A stretch of 36,481 nucleotides of DNA from Oscillospiraceae bacterium (GTDB lineage Bacteria; Bacillota; Clostridia; Oscillospirales; Ruminococcaceae): positions 1 through 36,481 of the forward strand of contig JALEOL010000096.1 in assembly GCA_022766785.1 (NCBI GenBank), given 5' to 3'. Shown here piece after piece: positions 25,260-33,095 of this stretch. The notes below the pieces were generated by a model. The model saw nothing but the letters and a program-made list of their open reading frames with translations, was not told the DNA's origin and did not search any database. The first letter of the stretch is position 1. Each line of letters starts with the position of its first letter. A program made the position numbers and the translations under genes.

Positions 25260-26621
25260 ATGGATATGATAATCAGGAACGGCACGGTGGTGAATGCCAC
25301 AGGTTCCTACAAGGCGGACGTTGCGGTGAAGGACGGGAAGATCGCGGCTGTCGGCTTCATTCCGGATACTCCCGGCGCAAAGGTGGTGGACGCCACGGGC
25401 AAGTTGGTGCTCCCGGGTGCTATCGACGCTCACACCCACCTTGCGATGCCGTTTGGCGGCACGGTTTCCTCTGACGACTATTTCGCAGGAACAAGGGCTG
25501 CGGCGTGCGGCGGAACCACAACGGTGTTTGATTTTGCGATGCAGGATTTCGATGAGACCATGACCCAGACCTTTGAGCGCAGGAACGCTCTTGCGGCTCC
25601 GGACGCGGCGGTGGACTATTCTTTCCACATCGGCGTTAAGGATATCCACGGCGGACTTCTGGACAGCATTAAGGACGCCTGCGATATCGGCATTACTTCC
25701 TACAAGGTGTTCATGGTGTATGATTTCGGCGTAAAGGACGGCGTGTTCTTCCAGCTGCTTGAGAAGTCGAAGGAGTTCGGCGTGCTTATCGCGGTTCACG
25801 CGGAGAACAACGAGCTTGTAAATACCCTTTCCGAGAAGTACATCAGCGAGGGCAAGACCGACGCGTGGTATCACTACATGAGCCGTCCCGAGTTCGTCGA
25901 GGGCGAGGCGGACGAGCGTGCGATAAATCTCGCAAAGGCTGCGAACGCTCCGCTGTATATCGTTCATCTCGCTGATAAGCAGGGCGTTGAGGCGGTAACA
26001 AAGGCAAAGGATGAGGGCTACGAGATCTACGCCGAGACCTGTCCGCAGTATCTGGAGTTCACAAGCGACGTATACAAGCGCGCGGACGGCAGGAACTTCG
26101 TATGCTCGCCGCCTATGAAAGGCAAAGAGTCCCAGGACGCTATCTGGGAAGCGATAAAACGCGGCGATATCGACACTATCGCAACAGACCACTGCCCGTT
26201 CCAGCAGAGCGAAAAGGACTGGGGTCTCAATGACTTCCGCAAGATCCCTAACGGCTGCGCCGGCATTGAGAACATGTACCCCTACATGCTGGGCAAGGCA
26301 AATGACGGCGTGATCTCCTTTGAAAAGGCTGTGGAGATTTGCTCGACCAATCCGGCGAAGATCTTCGGCTGCACCGAAAAGGGCGAGATCGCACCCGGTA
26401 AGGACGCAGATATCGTTATCTACGACCCGGAGAAGGATTTCACGATACATCAGGAGAACATGCACTCCGACTGCGACCACACCATCTGGGAGGGAGTAAG
26501 CGTTCACGGCTATCCCGTGCAGACCTATTCCAGAGGCAGGCTGGTGTTCGACAACGGCGAGTTTGTCGGCGAGCGCGGCTGGGGCAGGTTCGTTAAGTGC
26601 GCAAAGCACGTTTCAAAGTAA
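25260..26621 (+). CDS. hydA: Dihydropyrimidinase (D-hydantoinase family)
   Basis: 453 residues from ATG 25260 (AAGGAGG eight bases upstream); the open frame extends further upstream only into the hairpins. Cyclic amidase of the amidohydrolase superfamily with all binuclear zinc ligands: H58 and H60 (DAHTHLAMPFGG), carboxylated Lys149 (ITSYKVFMVY), H180 (AVHAEN), H236 (YIVHLADKQG) and D310 (IATDHCPFQQSEKDW). It opens 5,6-dihydrouracil or dihydrothymine to N-carbamoyl-beta-alanine or its methyl analogue. It is followed after 32 bases by dihydropyrimidine dehydrogenase, which makes its substrate. Hydantoins are an alternative substrate class, but the neighbouring dehydrogenase argues for dihydropyrimidines. 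Confidence 0.95.
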   Translation: MDMIIRNGTVVNATGSYKADVAVKDGKIAAVGFIPDTPGAKVVDATGKLVLPGAIDAHTHLAMPFGGTVSSDDYFAGTRAAACGGTTTVFDFAMQDFDETMTQTFERRNALAAPDAAVDYSFHIGVKDIHGGLLDSIKDACDIGITSYKVFMVYDFGVKDGVFFQLLEKSKEFGVLIAVHAENNELVNTLSEKYISEGKTDAWYHYMSRPEFVEGEADERAINLAKAANAPLYIVHLADKQGVEAVTKAKDEGYEIYAETCPQYLEFTSDVYKRADGRNFVCSPPMKGKESQDAIWEAIKRGDIDTIATDHCPFQQSEKDWGLNDFRKIPNGCAGIENMYPYMLGKANDGVISFEKAVEICSTNPAKIFGCTEKGEIAPGKDADIVIYDPEKDFTIHQENMHSDCDHTIWEGVSVHGYPVQTYSRGRLVFDNGEFVGERGWGRFVKCAKHVSK

Positions 26622-26653
26622 AATAAAATCATACCCGTGCAGGAGGTAACACA

Positions 26654-28132
26654 ATGAAATACGGAGAGCTTATTCTTAATAACGAAGCGGCACGGTGTAT
26701 GCTGTGCGCCGACGCCCCCTGCACTGCGGCGTGTCCGAAAGGCTTCGACCCGGCGAGGTTCATCAGGGCGGCGAGGTTCGAAAATGCGGCGGTGGGCGCA
26801 GGCTATATCGACAGCAAGGTCTGCGCGGAATGCACCGGCGAGTGCGAAAGAGCCTGTCTGCATTACCAGCAGCCGGTGGAGATCCGGAGAATGGCTGCGG
26901 CGGCTCCCGAACCGGTAAAGCCTGAGGAGCTTGACCTGTCGATGGACTTCTGCGGAGTGCGGTGCGAGAACCCGTTCTTCCTGTCGTCGTCGGTGGTGGC
27001 GAGCAGCTACGAGATGTGCGCGAATGCGCTGAGAGCCGGCTGGGGCGGTATCGTCTACAAGACGATAGGCTTCATAAAGCCGGACGAGGTGTCGCCGAGA
27101 TTTGACGCGATAGGCAAGGAAAGCACCCCTTTCATCGGCTTCAAGAACCTGGAGCAGATCTCCGACCACCCGCTGAAAGAAAACCTTGAGATACTGAAAC
27201 GGCTCAAGACCGAATTCCCGACGAAGATCATCGTATCCTCGATCATGGGCAGCACCGAGGAGGAATGGACGGAGCTTGCAAGGCTTTCCGAGGAAGCAGG
27301 CTGCGATATCATCGAATGCAATTTCTCTTGTCCGCAGATGGTGGGGGAGGGGCTTGGCAGCGATGTCGGACAGAACCCCGATCTCGTCCGTTCCTACACG
27401 GCGGCGGCAAAGCGCGGCACAAAGCTGCCGGTGCTTGCGAAGATGACCCCTAACATTGGAAATATGGAGATCCCGGCAATTGCCGCAAGGGAGGGCGGAG
27501 CCGACGGTATCGCCGCTATCAACACGGTAAAGAGCCTGACGCGAATCGACCTTGATACAATGGTATCATATCCCGGCGTGAACGGGAAGTGTTCCGTTTC
27601 GGGATATTCCGGCAAAGCAGTGAAGCCTATCGCGCTGCGGTTCATTCATGACATGGCGGTATGTCCGGAGCTTAAAGGCGTACCTCTCAGCGGAATAGGC
27701 GGCATTGAAAGCTGGCAGGACGCACTGGAATTCATCGCGCTTGGGTGTGAGAATATCCAGATCACCACAGCGGTAATGCAGTACGGCTACCGCATAATCG
27801 ACGATCTAATCACGGGCACGCAGGCGTATCTTAAATCCCATGGCATGACCAGCCTGCGGCAGCTTACCGGCAAGGCGCTTGCGGATATAGTCCCGGCGGA
27901 CGACCTTGACCGCAGCACCGTGGTATACCCGATATTCGACGATACCAGCTGCGTAGGCTGCGGCAGATGTTATGTGTCCTGCATGGACGGCGGACATCAG
28001 GCTATCGCGCTGGGCGAGGACAGAAAGCCGCATCTCACCGGAGGGAAATGCGTGGGCTGCCTGCTGTGTTCTCTCGTATGTCCCACCGGCTCGATAAAGC
28101 AGAGCCGCCGTGTAAAAAAAACAGGAAGATAA
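26654..28132 (+). CDS. preA: Dihydropyrimidine dehydrogenase, FMN/Fe-S form without FAD and NADPH domains
   Basis: 492 residues. Three parts: an N-terminal Fe-S domain with eight cysteines (C15, C18, C23, C27, C57, C60, C64, C68) like domain I of mammalian DPD or the start of bacterial PreT; an FMN-binding TIM barrel like PreA (about 95-400) with the catalytic cysteine in CNFSCPQM (C226); and a C-terminal ferredoxin domain with two 4Fe-4S motifs (C433, C436, C439, C443 and C466, C469, C472, C476). The FAD and NAD(P)H domains that normally lie between the first two parts, or in a PreT subunit, are absent, and no PreT gene is in the window. It should reduce uracil or thymine to the dihydro form, but its electron donor is unclear; a ferredoxin or unlinked flavoprotein are options. 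Confidence 0.92.
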   Translation: MKYGELILNNEAARCMLCADAPCTAACPKGFDPARFIRAARFENAAVGAGYIDSKVCAECTGECERACLHYQQPVEIRRMAAAAPEPVKPEELDLSMDFCGVRCENPFFLSSSVVASSYEMCANALRAGWGGIVYKTIGFIKPDEVSPRFDAIGKESTPFIGFKNLEQISDHPLKENLEILKRLKTEFPTKIIVSSIMGSTEEEWTELARLSEEAGCDIIECNFSCPQMVGEGLGSDVGQNPDLVRSYTAAAKRGTKLPVLAKMTPNIGNMEIPAIAAREGGADGIAAINTVKSLTRIDLDTMVSYPGVNGKCSVSGYSGKAVKPIALRFIHDMAVCPELKGVPLSGIGGIESWQDALEFIALGCENIQITTAVMQYGYRIIDDLITGTQAYLKSHGMTSLRQLTGKALADIVPADDLDRSTVVYPIFDDTSCVGCGRCYVSCMDGGHQAIALGEDRKPHLTGGKCVGCLLCSLVCPTGSIKQSRRVKKTGR

Positions 28133-28153
28133 AAAGCCGGAAAGGAGGGTGTT

Positions 28154-29365
28154 ATGGCTATCACTCTCGCAAAGCTGTGCGCAAACACTGAAAAGACCTA
28201 CGGAATGAAGCTCGTCGCCGGAAAAGCCGGACTGGAGAACTTCGTGAGATGGGTGCATATCGTGGAGGACAGCGAGGTGCCGGATTTCATGCACGGCAAC
28301 GAGCTGGTTTTCACCACAGGTATAAGCCACAAGGGGGTCAGCTGGCTGCTGGAATTTGCGCAGCACCTTTACGACAGGCACGTCGCAGGGTTTGTGATAA
28401 ATATCGGGCCGTACATCAGCGCGGTACCCAAGGAGGTGGCGGAGTTCTGCGAAAAGAACGCGCTGCCGCTGTTCGTGGTGCCATGGGCGGTAAGGCTCAT
28501 CGATATCACCTACGACTTCTGCCACCGCATAATCAGCAGCGAGGAGAGTGAAACGAGCCTTGCCGGGGCTTTCCGAAACCTTTTCTTCACCCCGGGGGAT
28601 CGTAACAGCTATGCGCCGGTACTGGAGCGCAGAGGATTTCATGACGTGAGCGGCTACACGCTGCTTTGCGCAGAGATATCCCACCCGGACAGGGCAGGGA
28701 CGGCGGACGAGTGGCGCAGCGTGAAGTTCCTGGTGAGAAAGGTTTGCTCCGGCAGCCAGTATCCCTCCTGCATATTCATTCAGGAGAATACACTGGTGAT
28801 AGTCCGGCAGCATTTCCCCGTTCAGGAAGCGCACCGCCTGGCTGAGCAGCTTGCGGCGGCGGTTCTGGAGAACATCACGGCGCCTGCCGGAGTTCATGTC
28901 GGGATATCCGATGTGGGGCTTGGTTTTGACGGGATACATACGGCGTGGCACCAGGCGGCTTCCGCAATGCGGCTGGCGGTCATGAAGAAAGCCACGGTCA
29001 TGCATTATCACGACATCGGCGTGTACAAGCTGCTTTTCGGCGTGGAAAGCTCAAAGATCCTTTCGGACTATGTTGAGACCACCCTGGGACGGCTGCTGGA
29101 TCACGACGCAAAAAATAACGGAGATTACGCGGAGCTGCTGCGCTGCTATTTCGAGAATGATTGCAGCGTAAAGGTGGTAGCGGATATCTTCGGAGTACAC
29201 AGAAATACGGTGAACTACAAGCTCAAGCAGATCCGCGAGATGCTTGGCAGCGAATTCAGCGATGAGGACAAGATGAATCTGCTGCTGGCGTTCCGGGCTC
29301 AGGAGCTTCTGAACACTGAAAATACAAAGGTATTTATGGAGGACGATCCTTATGAATGCAACTGA
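28154..29365 (+). CDS. PucR-family transcriptional regulator
   Basis: 403 residues. N-terminal PucR-like sensor (about 5-125: LAKLCANTEKTYGMKLVAGK and FMHGNELVFTTGISHKG), a GGDEF-like middle region, and a C-terminal helix-turn-helix of the PucR/CdaR class (LLRCYFENDCSVKVVADIFG then VHRNTVNYKLKQI). Members typically activate purine, pyrimidine, GABA or sugar-acid catabolism in response to a pathway metabolite. It lies inside the pyrimidine operon, 21 bases after the dehydrogenase gene with AAAGGAGGG before the ATG, and its end overlaps the aminotransferase start by 14 bases. It is the only regulator in the region, so the best candidate to bind the shared GTGCYGYGGCACAAC sites. Confidence 0.9.
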   Translation: MAITLAKLCANTEKTYGMKLVAGKAGLENFVRWVHIVEDSEVPDFMHGNELVFTTGISHKGVSWLLEFAQHLYDRHVAGFVINIGPYISAVPKEVAEFCEKNALPLFVVPWAVRLIDITYDFCHRIISSEESETSLAGAFRNLFFTPGDRNSYAPVLERRGFHDVSGYTLLCAEISHPDRAGTADEWRSVKFLVRKVCSGSQYPSCIFIQENTLVIVRQHFPVQEAHRLAEQLAAAVLENITAPAGVHVGISDVGLGFDGIHTAWHQAASAMRLAVMKKATVMHYHDIGVYKLLFGVESSKILSDYVETTLGRLLDHDAKNNGDYAELLRCYFENDCSVKVVADIFGVHRNTVNYKLKQIREMLGSEFSDEDKMNLLLAFRAQELLNTENTKVFMEDDPYECN

Positions 29366-30674
29366 GATCAAAACAAATCACAGCAAGTACAATCTTCAGT
29401 CCTGGTCTAAGCAGAAGGGACTGAACCCAATTGCCGTTGAAAAAGGCGAGGGCATCTATTTCTGGGATTATGACGGAAACAGATACACCGATATGTCCAG
29501 CCAGCTGGTAAACCTCAACGTAGGCTTCGGCTGCCGTCCCATTATCGACGCTATCAAGGAGCAGGCGGAGAAGTTCTGCTTCGTCGGCCCCAGCTACGCA
29601 GCGGAGAGCCGTTCCAAGCTTGCGCAGATGCTGGTAGAATTAATGCCGGACAATATCGGCAAGGTGTTCTTCACCAACGGCGGCGCTGACGCGAACGAGA
29701 ACGCGATCAAGATGGCGAGAATGTACACCGGACGTAAGAAGATCTTCTCCCGTTACAGAAGCTACCACGGCTCCACATTCGGCGCAGGAAACCTCACCGG
29801 CGAGCCGAGAAGATATCCGCTGGAACCCGGTATCCCCGGATTTGTAAAGTTCTTCGACCCGTATATGTACCGGGACAATCTGCCTTTTGCCACCGAAAAG
29901 GAGTGCAGCGACTTCTATGTGAACAAGCTGCGCGAGCAGGTGATCTACGAGGGGCCTGACAGCGTTGCAGCTATCGTTATGGAGACCGTCACCGGTTCGA
30001 ACGGCGTTATCATTCCGCCGGAGGGCTATCTGGAGGGCGTTCGCAAGATCTGCGACGATTACGGCATAATGATGATCTGCGACGAGGTAATGGCAGGCTT
30101 CGGCAGAACGGGCAAGATGTTCGCATTCGAGAACTTCGGCGTGAAGCCTGATATCGTAAGCTTTGCAAAGGGCGTTACCTGCGGATATGTACAGCTTGGC
30201 GGCGTTGCGGTCAGCAAGCAGATCGCGGAGTATTTCGACGACAACGTGCTCCAGTGCGGACTCACCTACAGCGGTCACCCATTAGCGTGCGCAGCAGGAG
30301 TTGCGTGTCTGAATTATTACAAGGATACCAATATCCTGGACAATGTAAACAAGAGCGGCAAGGTGCTGGGCGAGCTTCTGGAGGAACTGAAGGCTAAGCA
30401 CAAGTGCGTCGGCGATGTGCGCTACATCGGTCTGTTCTCGGCGATCGAGCTTGTAAAGGATAAGGACACACGCGAGGCGCTGGTGCCCTACGGCGGAGAC
30501 AAGCTGGGAGTCATGGGCGGCATTATCGGCAAGCTAAAGGCGAAGAAGTTCATGACCTATTCCCACGAGAACATGATCCTCATCTGCCCTCCTCTCATCA
30601 TCACACCCGAGCAGCTGCGTGAGGAAATGGTGAAGGTAGACGAGGTGCTCACCGAGGTTGACGCTACTCTTTAA
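29352..30674 (+). CDS. Class III aminotransferase; candidate beta-alanine transaminase
   Basis: 440 residues. PLP-dependent fold type I: TNGGADANENAIKMAR, YRSYHGSTFGAGNLTGEPRR split over two strands, the cofactor-ring Asp in MICDEVMAGFGRTG, the Schiff-base lysine K273 in DIVSFAKGVTCGY, and GLTYSGHPLACAAG. Class III enzymes act on omega-amino groups. Immediately downstream of genes that generate beta-alanine (or 3-aminoisobutyrate from thymine), conversion to malonic (or methylmalonic) semialdehyde is the natural role, giving nitrogen release to an oxo-acid acceptor. The start lies 14 bases inside the PucR gene with GGAGGA upstream, implying translational coupling. Confidence 0.92.
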   Translation: MNATEIKTNHSKYNLQSWSKQKGLNPIAVEKGEGIYFWDYDGNRYTDMSSQLVNLNVGFGCRPIIDAIKEQAEKFCFVGPSYAAESRSKLAQMLVELMPDNIGKVFFTNGGADANENAIKMARMYTGRKKIFSRYRSYHGSTFGAGNLTGEPRRYPLEPGIPGFVKFFDPYMYRDNLPFATEKECSDFYVNKLREQVIYEGPDSVAAIVMETVTGSNGVIIPPEGYLEGVRKICDDYGIMMICDEVMAGFGRTGKMFAFENFGVKPDIVSFAKGVTCGYVQLGGVAVSKQIAEYFDDNVLQCGLTYSGHPLACAAGVACLNYYKDTNILDNVNKSGKVLGELLEELKAKHKCVGDVRYIGLFSAIELVKDKDTREALVPYGGDKLGVMGGIIGKLKAKKFMTYSHENMILICPPLIITPEQLREEMVKVDEVLTEVDATL

Positions 30675-30694
30675 CAAGGAAGGACTGATACAGC

Positions 30695-31108
30695 ATGGCT
30701 AATTCGGAGCATTATGCAAACGCGCCGACGGTGAAGCTGGAGGATTATCTCCCGGTGAAGCTTTTCCGCACGGTGCACCGCACGGAAGCCGACCTGCCCG
30801 GCGGGATCACTGAGATCAAGGTGATAATCGACATCGAAAGACCGCTTGCAAAAAAGCTGTCGTTCCGGACGAGCAGCAGCGGCAGGATCCACGGCTTTGT
30901 CCGTATGAACACCCTGCTGCGGTCGATCAACACAAAGGAAAGCAAGGGTACGACGATCCGGAGGATAACCCTGAACGACTGGGGCACTAAGGCGCTTATG
31001 GTCATAGAGATGGAGAATGACGAGGAAAAGCCGTTCTTCGTTTCTGAAAAGGATCTTATTGATCTGCTGGAGAACTGCCGCAGGGCACCACAGCAGTCGG
31101 AAAAATAA
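30695..31108 (+). CDS. Unknown 137-residue protein at the end of the pyrimidine operon
   Basis: I do not recognise this family. It starts 20 bases after the aminotransferase stop with AAGGAAGG upstream and is followed by a terminator, so it belongs to the operon. No signal peptide, membrane segment or metal motif is visible. The sequence alternates charged and hydrophobic residues (TEIKVIIDIERPLAKKLSF, TTIRRITLNDWGTKALMVIE, PFFVSEKDLIDLLENCRR), which suggests a small alpha/beta cytoplasmic domain. Conserved placement with pyrimidine genes elsewhere would point to an accessory or regulatory role. Confidence 0.8.
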   Translation: MANSEHYANAPTVKLEDYLPVKLFRTVHRTEADLPGGITEIKVIIDIERPLAKKLSFRTSSSGRIHGFVRMNTLLRSINTKESKGTTIRRITLNDWGTKALMVIEMENDEEKPFFVSEKDLIDLLENCRRAPQQSEK

Positions 31109-31114
31109 CAGAAG

Positions 31115-31141
31115 GCGCAGTCTTTCGGGGCTGCGCTTTTT
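31115..31141 (+). terminator. Intrinsic terminator ending the pyrimidine operon
   Basis: GCGCAG plus TCT (31115-31123) pairs with GGG plus CTGCGC (31128-31136) around a TTCG tetraloop and is followed by TTTTT. Confidence 0.92.
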
Positions 31142-31181
31142 GTGTGACATGAAGAATTTCATGCGAGGTGGTTTCCGGGTA

Positions 31182-31210
31182 TTGACATTTTTGTTGGAAA
31201 TGATTATAAT
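31182..31210 (+). promoter_or_regulatory. Consensus sigma-A promoter for the lipoprotein gene
   Basis: TTGACA (31182-31187), 17-base spacer, TATAAT (31205-31210), 58 bases before the start codon of the next gene. Confidence 0.92.
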
Positions 31211-31268
31211 AATATGGTAACACAAAAGAAAGATCGGAACTTTGTTCTGAACCAGTACAGGAGATAAT

Positions 31269-31949
31269 ATGAAAAAGAAAACGACATTTTTAGCAGCGAT
31301 TGCGGCTTTCACGATATTGTTTACCGGGTGTGCCGGGGATAAGAGCTCAGGTTCGTCATCTGAGCCGACTTCTTCCGAGACTTCCGGGACAACATCGGCT
31401 GCGACAACTTCCGATACCGCTGAAACAACATCGCAGACCACCATTCAGACCACAACGCAGGACACCAGCGCTCCGGCTGAGCCTACCGAGGAAAGCTCAC
31501 AGCCGGATATTCCAACAGCAGAGCCGTCCTCGGAAGACTCCACAGTTCCTCCCGGAGAGGAGCTGCTTCCACCGGCAAAGCCCTGGGATACCGTAACGGT
31601 AGATTATGCGCAGGGCGACTACGCGAACTACACCATTGTCGAGTTCGATGTCACCGGAGAGGAGTCGCAGGTGCGCGTGCTGTTCACCGCCAGCGCCGTT
31701 GTTACCGATTTCAAGGTGCTCTCGCTGACATGCGAGGATATCGACGAGAACGGCAATATCAGCTTTTCCGTGCAGGAGCGTTACAGCCAGCCGGAGCTTA
31801 CCCCTGAAAGTCCGCTGGTTGTTGGAATGGAATTTTTCGGGTCGATCCCCAATAACGGAATATCCTATGTTGACACGGACGGCGTTGAAAAGCGGTTCGC
31901 TGTGGATATGAGCGGAGAGGACGGATCGCTGTTCCTTTGGGAATTCTGA
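31269..31949 (+). CDS. Small lipoprotein of unknown function with Ser/Thr/Glu-rich linker
   Basis: 226 residues. Lipoprotein signal with lipobox LFTGC (Cys21), then about 85 residues of low-complexity Ser/Thr/Ala/Glu/Pro linker, then a compact C-terminal domain (about 110-226) rich in beta strands (VTVDYAQGDYANYTIVEFDV, SQVRVLFTASAVVTDFKVLS, GISYVDTDGVEKRFAVDM). No catalytic motif is seen. It should be anchored to the outer face of the membrane and reach into the wall. Monocistronic with a consensus promoter; GGAG is present before the ATG. Confidence 0.85.
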   Translation: MKKKTTFLAAIAAFTILFTGCAGDKSSGSSSEPTSSETSGTTSAATTSDTAETTSQTTIQTTTQDTSAPAEPTEESSQPDIPTAEPSSEDSTVPPGEELLPPAKPWDTVTVDYAQGDYANYTIVEFDVTGEESQVRVLFTASAVVTDFKVLSLTCEDIDENGNISFSVQERYSQPELTPESPLVVGMEFFGSIPNNGISYVDTDGVEKRFAVDMSGEDGSLFLWEF

Positions 31950-31951
31950 CA

Positions 31952-32192
31952 AAGCTGACGGGTGCATTTTCGCACCCGTCAGCTTGTCGAAAAAGTAGAT
32001 TTTGCCCACGAAGCGGGTTTTTGAAATCCGTTTTTTGCCCAGGGTTTCCCTGGGCAAAAAACACTTCTATCCCAGCAAGTGTGCGGATTGGCGGCGTAGC
32101 CGACAAGACGTGCGCGCAGCTGGGATGTTTCGGCGGAAAAGTCCCAACGGGACTTTTTCGACGGTCTGTGACGGGTGCATTTTCGCACCCGT
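31952..32192. repeat. Hairpin-dense repeat element with inverted ends
   Basis: About 240 non-coding bases contain five palindromes: AAGCTGACGGGTGC (31952-31965) with its complement at 31972-31985; a perfect 14-bp stem with a 3-base loop (32031-32044, 32048-32061); CCCAGC/GCTGGG pairing around 32072-32125; AAAAGTCCC/GGGACTTTT (32137-32145, 32149-32157); and ACGGGTGC/GCACCCGT (32171-32178, 32185-32192). The first and last share the sequence ACGGGTGCATTTTCGCACCC, and GTCGAAAAAGT near 31986 is inverted at 32152-32162, so the whole unit has mirrored ends. No open frame of interest lies inside. It looks like a mobile or repeated intergenic element or a structured RNA; the first hairpin may end the lipoprotein transcript although no T-run follows. 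Confidence 0.65.
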
Positions 32193-32222
32193 TGTGTGTT
32201 TTTGCAGGGAGGAGCTGAAAAT

Positions 32223-33017
32223 ATGGATGGAGGAGTTGGCTGGAATCCCTGGCACGGGTGCACGAAAATAAGCCCGGGGTGCAGATACTGCTATGTTTAC
32301 CGCCAGGACGAGCGGTACGGCTCCGCAGCCGCCAGCAGCCAGTGCAGAAAGACAGCCAATTTTGACCTGCCGGTTAAAAGAAAGCGCAACGGCAGCTGGA
32401 AGATACCTCCCGGCAGCCTGGTGTACACCTGTTTCACTTCTGACTTTCTGCTTTCCGACGCGGACGGCTGGCGGCAGGAATGCTGGGATATGATCCACAG
32501 GCGGAGCGACTGCCGTTTCTGCTTCTTCACAAAGCGGATAGACCGGCTGGAAAGCTGCCTGCCGCCGGACTGGGGCGACGGCTATGACAATGTGCTTATC
32601 GGCTGTACTGTCGAGGATCAGCAGCGTGCGCAGCAGCGTCTCCCGGTGTTCAGGGCGCTTCCGGTAAAGCATAGGGCGATCATCGCCGCGCCGCTTCTGG
32701 GGGAGCTTTCTATTTCCGAATGGCTTGACGAGAAGATCGAATATGTCTCTGTCGGGGGAGAGTCCGGCGAAAACGCGCGCTGGTGCGACTTCAGCTGGAT
32801 TCTTGATATCCGCAGGCAGTGCGCCGAAAAGGACGTTGCGTTCCTGTTTCACCAGACCGGGGCGCATTTCATCAAGGACGGCAGGCGTTACTTTATCCCC
32901 AGGGCGCAGCAGCATTCCCAGGCGCGTAAAGCCGGGATAGACCTGCACGCAGATAAATTCGCCGCTTTAGAGGATAACGGGGAAAAGTGGGTGCAGCAGG
33001 TTCTGGACTGCTTTTGA
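32223..33017 (+). CDS. DUF5131 / phage Gp37-Gp68-like cysteine-motif protein
   Basis: 264 residues from ATG 32223 with GGGAGGAG upstream; longer starts run into the repeat element. The opening GWNPWHGCTKISPGCRYCY, with C13-x6-C20-x2-C23, and later PGSLVYTCFTSDFL, FCFFTKR, VLIGCTVEDQ, YVSVGGESG are hallmarks of the DUF5131 family, found in phages and bacteria and distantly related to radical-SAM-like barrels. The three cysteines could bind an Fe-S cluster. The biochemical role is not established to my knowledge. It stands alone between a repeat element and a bidirectional terminator, and its presence next to a repeat may reflect acquisition by transfer. Confidence 0.82.
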   Translation: MDGGVGWNPWHGCTKISPGCRYCYVYRQDERYGSAAASSQCRKTANFDLPVKRKRNGSWKIPPGSLVYTCFTSDFLLSDADGWRQECWDMIHRRSDCRFCFFTKRIDRLESCLPPDWGDGYDNVLIGCTVEDQQRAQQRLPVFRALPVKHRAIIAAPLLGELSISEWLDEKIEYVSVGGESGENARWCDFSWILDIRRQCAEKDVAFLFHQTGAHFIKDGRRYFIPRAQQHSQARKAGIDLHADKFAALEDNGEKWVQQVLDCF

Positions 33018-33029
33018 CTGTGCAATAAA

Positions 33030-33070
33030 AAGAGAAACGGAACCTTGAAGTTAAGGCTCCGTTTCTTGAA
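33030..33070. terminator. Bidirectional intrinsic terminator between convergent genes
   Basis: AGAAACGGAACCTT (33033-33046) pairs with AAGGCTCCGTTTCT (33053-33066) with one mismatch. On the minus strand it runs into CTCTTTTTATT, a good U-run for the sugar-binding protein operon; on the plus strand the tail TTGAATTTT is weaker. Confidence 0.88.
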
Positions 33071-33095
33071 TTTTATGGGAGGATCGGAAATCAGA

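Noticed and set aside
25140-26609. 489-codon open frame on the minus strand opposite dihydropyrimidinase
   Set aside because: It is fully antisense to a gene with all catalytic motifs, has no recognisable domain, and long antisense frames are common in GC-rich codon-biased genes.
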